Made by a program: the position numbers and the translations under genes. The notes beneath the pieces are model-generated. The model saw nothing but the letters and a program-made list of their open reading frames with translations, searched no databases and was not told the DNA's origin. Below are positions 58,441-64,000 of a stretch of DNA of 64,000 nt, piece after piece (position 1 is the first letter of the stretch; each line of letters begins with the position of its first letter). Origin of the DNA: Megamerina dolium (taxonomy: Eukaryota > Arthropoda > Insecta > Diptera > Megamerinidae); contig OY978526.1 in the NCBI GenBank assembly GCA_963854835.1, positions 25,202,334 through 25,266,333 on the forward strand. Direction: 5' to 3'.

Positions 58441-61400
58441 TTGAACCACTCAATATTTAAAGTATTTAAACTAGTAGTCTTGAAAGGGGGAAATAAGCCT
58501 TAGCAAATCTGTTGAAAAATTACTAATTTACTTATTGTTGCGTCATGCAAATGATCAGAAATAGGTTTTTTTTTGTCCAAATGTAAATTAACATGTTTTA
58601 CTATGTCACTTGTAAGTTTCATTCAATATTTATGGTCTCTGTTTTAAAATCAATATAACTAATAACTGACATATTATTTAAAAACAAGTGTATTATTAGT
58701 TCACACATTAAATACGACTACGCAATACACTCATTGTACAAGAAATTTATGAGTAATAACATTGAATAATAAAACGTAATGTGAAAAGTAATCTGTTTGA
58801 TTTTCGTCACAATATTATCTCAAAGTGAATGCATGCAATATGTTTATCCGCAATTAAATTGTATTTTTCTATGTATAATAATAATTATTATAACATTCGA
58901 TTATTGACAGATGGTTTAAAATTAAATTTAAAGAATCGTAGTATGAACAAGTGCAATTGTTAATGAATTTGCAAAATGTCATAAAAAAAATTTCGTGTCT
59001 TACGTAACACACATAAATCATGTAATAAATTAAAAAAAAACTCGTAAACAATAATATGTAGCAGCAGCAGCAAAATTGCAAAATTTACGAAAATAGCAAC
59101 AAAAAAAAAAAAAAAATAAGAATAATAAATGGACGACGTGCAACGAATTGATATGCGTATGGACAAAAATATGCTAATTTGAGGAAGAGAGAATGTTCAA
59201 CGAACTTGACTTTTTGTGTTCACGATTTTATTGTTTGTCACAATGGTAAATTTCTTTAGATGTGGCAACATCAGACCAATGTTTGGCGCGCTTAATTGCA
59301 AACATGCGAATCATAAAATATTTAAGTACATAAAAGACAACACGCGCAAATGTTAATTGCAAAAATCAAATTGAAAAAGATTTGCAAATTTTTTCTGCTT
59401 TCTGTCTCGAATACAAAAACCATTCATCAATTTAACACCATCAGCAAGCAACATGCTGTGCCATGGTGGTAAGAAATTTGCAAAAAAACAAAACAAAACA
59501 AAAGGAAGAAGAAAAGTACACGAAAAGATGACACGAGAAAGACAGCCAGCCATAAGTAAGTAGAACAAAGTCTGTTGTAAATAACGATGAAATGTCAAAA
59601 TTGAGACATACAACACGCAAATTTATTCTTTCTTGTCGTTATTATTGTTGTTGGGGATTTTCCTATAGGCATAATATAGCGGGTGGAAAAGAACAGGTTC
59701 CAAATTTGGTACACTTACGAATGCGAATATTTAAGTATGTATACGTGTGTGTGCTCATGTATGAACCATTTCTCAAGTTTTTGCTTTTTTGATTTTGGCC
59801 ATAATCTTTTCTTATTTTGGTCATATAACTATTGTTACCAAGTTCATTTCTTTTTTGTTCTTCTTCTTATCCTTTGTTGGCGTCGTTGACTTGTATTTTA
59901 GGCACACGCATTCTGATAAAAATTCATTTTTTTTTTCTTATATTTACTACTTTCTGTAATTGTATATACATATATATGGGCATATTTGAGCAAACTTGAA
60001 TTTACTTTTGCTGTTGTATGATTGTAATTGTGTTTGACAATAAGAAACAGTTACTCAAGTTAATCAATTTGCTTGTTTTTTTTTTTTTTTTGTTTGACGT
60101 GATGTGAAAATTTGATTTGGTCTGATCAATTTATACATATTTTTCTTATTTTATTCCATTACATTGTTTTTGTTGTTGTTGTAGCTACTCTTTTTTTTTG
60201 TTCAATTGAATTCACTACAATTTTTATAGCTTTGTACATATGCTTCTGTGTGACAAAATTATAATATGCTCATACCAAATAGTATGTAGAATAGTTGGTA
60301 ACGCTACACATTTCATTTCATTCAATCAACTACTCTTTTATGTACATTGGATGATGCCATTTGCATAGTCTGGCTTTTGATTGTTCTTGTTGTTGTTGTT
60401 GTTGTTGTGTTTTATCATTGTTTTATTCAATTAAAGCTCATTAATATGATTACTCATGTTTATGTAATTTACGTTGTCGATTGATTTCTCTGCTTTGTTG
60501 TAGGTTTTTTGCTACTGCATTTTTTTTTCTCTTTGATTTTTTTTTTTGCAATTACACGCGTGTTGAGTGTTGGATTTAAATACATTTTTGTAGCAATTCG
60601 ATTTTTTTTCTTTTGGTTTTTAGAGCGTGTAGATTTTGGAGCAGCCATTGAGCATTGTTGCTGTTTGATATTTGATATTTGTTTGTTTGTTTTTTATTTC
60701 ACGGAAATTCCATAAAAATAAATTTAATTTGGTTCAACATTTGTTTGTTTTAGCTTACTATATACATCTAGTTCTCTTCTTCAATCGTCTTAATTAATTT
60801 TTTACACTTGCCACTTTTTTTTTGTTCTTGGCTGATTAAATTTCAGAATTATGATGTCATTATTTAATGACCGAAAGGCTTCATCTTCTTCTTCTTCTAC
60901 TTCTGGCTCCTATGATTGCTTGCTAGAGATGCTTCAAAACAAAGAATAATTAAAATTTATTCATATACAATACATTTTTTTTTTGTTTCTTCATACTTTC
61001 AATGAACAGATGTACTACCTCAGGTGTAGCTATACGTATATGAACATATTGTATTATATCGAATAAGTAAATAAAAGTGTGAAATGTATGAATCACGAGT
61101 TCTTCACATTTTAACCATAATTAAAAAATACATGATTACATATAAAATATATGTATATGTATTATTTTCGAATTAATATTTCTTTAAATAACATTATTGC
61201 GAATTAAGAAGAAGTTCATGTAGAAAAATCTCTATTAAATAATAAACACTTCAATACAATATTTTATTAGAAATAAATAATTGTCTATATGTTACCTACA
61301 TAGTAACATATCATCATAAAATATAAGAGCAATCAATATACTGCATAACTTCCTACTTAGTGACCAAAGGCATGTACATCCTTTCGAGGGCATTTCGAGG

Positions 61401-61949
61401 AATTCATTGACATACCAGCCGCTCATATCATGACTCAAGCGAACAAAGAATGCCCTAAGTATGGTTACAAAAAAAAAACAAGGAAATGCCAATCAATAAC
61501 GTTCATAGAGTTACATGTGTTAAGCTAGGTAGGTAAGTACATATGCACATACAATATGCTCATCATAGTCATAACTCTAGGCAAAATTCATCAATAAACT
61601 TACGTGTACACACTGGATATCTACACTCTAACAAAATGTGTAAATAAATTTCAAAGCAGGAGCAAAAGGTGCATAGAAAAAATTGCGAATAATGCAAAAA
61701 TTATATTTTGTTCTTCATCTTTCCTCTTCTTCTTCTTCTCCTTTTGCTTGCCTTGTTCAAATATATAGGCACCTACTTGTATAAATATTTTGTTTTAATT
61801 TTTTTTGTTGTTCTAGTACTACTACTACAACTACTACTAAGTCCTATACTCCCCTCATGATGGATGATACAGGAGTTATACATACAGTGGACAACAGTGT
61901 TTACAATAAATGAACTGCCACCACTGACACAAGCTGCATTACATACTGT

Positions 61950-61984
<35 letters not shown>

Positions 61985-62273
61985 AGTGTGTATGTAGTAA
62001 TAACAGCAACACGCCTGTCAACTTATAATCGCACGTTTGTTTCAGGAAAGAATGGCTTGTGCTTGTTGCACCTTATAATACTGTAGTGTAAAAAAACAAA
62101 AACAAAAACAAATCAAACAAACAAACACAAAATCTACTAGTAAATAAAGTTAAAAGACAAAATAAAAATAAATAATGAAATTGAATATAATGTAAAAAAT
62201 ATAACAAAAATATGTGCGAAATAGCCGCAACTTTAAGTTTCCTCACGCTTATAGCACACTATTGCGCCTTTTG
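58441..62273. other. Upstream segment, AT-rich with poly-T and GTT runs
   Basis: Long T tracts (60076-60091, 60193-60200, 60536-60548), (GTT)n at 60388-60408 and 60170-60181, (CAA)n at 61951-61983 and CTTCTTCTT runs. No exon, promoter or RNA gene can be supported. A 5' UTR exon of the tenectin-like gene might lie here or beyond the window. Confidence 0.45.
61951..61983. repeat. (CAA)n microsatellite
   Basis: Eleven uninterrupted CAA units. The minus-strand open frame through it encodes a Cys run and is an artefact. Confidence 0.9.
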
Positions 62274-63376
62274 TATAGGGTGATTTTTTCACAAATCTTT
62301 TTTAATTTCAAATATAGGTGAATTTAATTGTATGCGGAAAATTTTTATATACGAAAAATTTTGAACAATTCGTTCCAATGAAGTATAAAACAATTCCAGA
62401 TTTAAACCCACTTAAGTTTCTATTTTATAAAACCATAAATTTTGTAGGTCAGTCTCCGTAGGAAGTGCAGATATATGGTAAGTGTGTTTAGAGGAAATAT
62501 TACGGAAGAACATTTAAAGGTAATTGGTCATATAATTCACCACTCTATAGGCGATATCTGGGCAGTTACTCAAAACATCTGAGAATCGACAAATAGCTCT
62601 AGGAAACGCCCCTAGAGCGGTGAAATGTACGATTAGCCCCCATTCCTATCCAACATCTATCTCCACCCTTTACGTGGACTCCCATACCAAATGACTGAAT
62701 AATATCTAAAATACGACAAATAACCCCAAAACTGAACAGGTATTGCCTCTAAAGCAATGAAATGTAAAACTGACCCCCAATGGCGATTTTTCCAGCCTTA
62801 TTTATTCTCTACATCCACCCTTTAAAGTGAGTTCCATATAAAACTACTGAAAGTGTACATGGAAATTGACAATAGCTGTCAGGGATAGCCCCTAGAGTAG
62901 TGGAAAGTATATCCGATCTCCATAAATCTCCATAAGTCCTACAACTTTCATGGTTTTATAAAAAACTGAAAAAGTATGCTGGTCAAAATCTGTAATTTTT
63001 ATGTTTTCTTGGAAACCAATGCATGAATTTATCAAAAATTTATGTTTTTGCTGATCCAATCTATTTAAAAGTTTTTGACCTTCCCCAACAAATACAAAAT
63101 TTGTACAATTATTGAAAATCGAATTGCTTACACTTTTTATTCGACTTGAAATCAGTTTGCATTTTCAATAATATCGAAAAAACTATATTGGTCAAAGATA
63201 TTTCTTCGCCGAACGTTTTCCTTAGTAAATCGAATCTGCCACGGTCTGTACGACCAAGCACAAGTAAAAATGCTGCACACCTTAAAGAGTAAACATTAGA
63301 TTCCTGATATTATGAATTTTTTTTCTACGTTTACTCCCTCTCAGAAAAGGCAATGCTCTAAAACAAACACCCTTTA
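62274..63376. mobile_element. Foldback-type element D (about 1.1 kb)
   Basis: The left end reads TATAGGGTGATTTTTTC; a fitting right end on the other strand is TAAAGGGTGTTTGTTTT at 63376 (an inner alternative is GGGGAAGGTC near 63086). Plus units near 62448-62560 (GTCAGTCTCCGTAGGAAGTG, GGTCATATAATTCACCACTC) are answered by inverted units at 62580-62960 (GAATCGACAAATAGCTC, CTAGAGCGGTGAAATGTACG, TATCTCCACCCTTTACGTGG, GACAAATAACCCC, GCAATGAAATGTA). The fold centre is near 62580. Noncoding. Confidence 0.55.
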
Positions 63377-64000
63377 TTATAATATTCGTACAAACTCGTA
63401 TGCGCATGTGCAATAGACTGCACGACACAACTAAAACAACAACTACAATTGTTTGCGTATATTTTACAGATATTCACATATGTATACGTACGCATGTACA
63501 GAATGTATGTATGCATAGATACATGTTGCGTTGCCAACAAAGGGAATGCAACATACATACACTTTACATTTACTTACATGTATACACACTCCAACACACA
63601 GGATGAGTGGATGCTAAATCATGCTGCTGCCAAAGTCATGATTCATATACCGTTAGCTGTTTATTTCCCCACAAATAAATTCACAAGCGCAGCAAATAAA
63701 AACAGAAAAGAAAAGAAAAACTACAAGAACCTACTAACAACAAATCAAATAGTAGTACATGCAGAGTAAAAGAACAAGAATAAGAACAAGCAAATAATTT
63801 GTTGTTGGAAGGAAATTCAAATAGGTGCAATCGTCTGTATTCATATGTAGTACTTGAGTCACTTGAGTAGTCACATCATTCAAAAGTTATTCGCACATTT
63901 GTGCTCATACATGTATAGCAACATACATGTTTAGATTCAAACAAACATGTGTACTTGTTCTTATATGCACAATGAATAAAATGGTTGTTTGTGGGGTATA
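63377..64000. other. Right-edge segment
   Basis: CATACA-type words and CAACAACTAC near 63435. The 106-codon open frame at 63449-63769 starts in CA/TATG repeats and ends in Lys/Asn-rich sequence with no domain, so it is not called. Nothing else is seen. Confidence 0.4.

Overview
The window looks like nuclear DNA of a higher fly (Diptera, Brachycera), quite possibly a tephritid fruit fly. The reasons are: it is AT-rich and almost free of coding sequence; spliced introns have GT..AG borders; (CAA)n, (CA)n and TACATA microsatellites are everywhere; fly-type dispersed repeats are present; and the start codon context is CAAAATG. Placement below suborder is inference.

One real gene is supported, on the minus strand, running the full length from an exon at 46,340 off the left edge of the window. 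Five coding exons join in frame through phase-1 introns: 46,329-46,233 (start codon and signal peptide), 5,176-5,138 (13 codons), 1,857-1,660 (VWC domain 1), 1,516-1,262 (VWC domain 2) and 1,175 to beyond position 1 (VWC domain 3 with an RGD tripeptide, then a long Thr/Ser/Pro/Glu-rich mucin-like stretch). The layout matches tenectin (Tnc), the secreted RGD-bearing integrin ligand of insect epithelial lumens. The visible part is 588 residues and neither the stop codon nor the promoter is in view. A strong 3' splice site just before the start codon shows that at least one 5' UTR exon lies further upstream, to the right.

The rest is intron (41 kb between exons 1 and 2, 3.3 kb between exons 2 and 3) and upstream sequence, filled with AT-rich DNA, simple repeats and decayed mobile elements. 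Five repeat groups recur: (1) a tRNA-derived SINE, five copies, one with an exact 8-bp target duplication; (2) foldback-type elements of about 0.6-1.5 kb with TAAGGTGG/TTAGAGTGG-like ends and internal units in head-to-head orientation; (3) arrays of GCAATAATGTCGAAA bounded by GCATTAATG inverted ends; (4) a 1.26-kb element at 51.0-52.3 kb with GGGTATA ends, an internal alternating tandem repeat and an ACGG microsatellite; (5) remnants of non-LTR retrotransposons (two RNase H fragments, one reverse-transcriptase C-terminal fragment). I see no second host gene, no structural RNA gene and no prokaryotic-type defence or CRISPR system. The strongest leads are the SINE family, the foldback families and an over-represented octamer, TACTCGTA.
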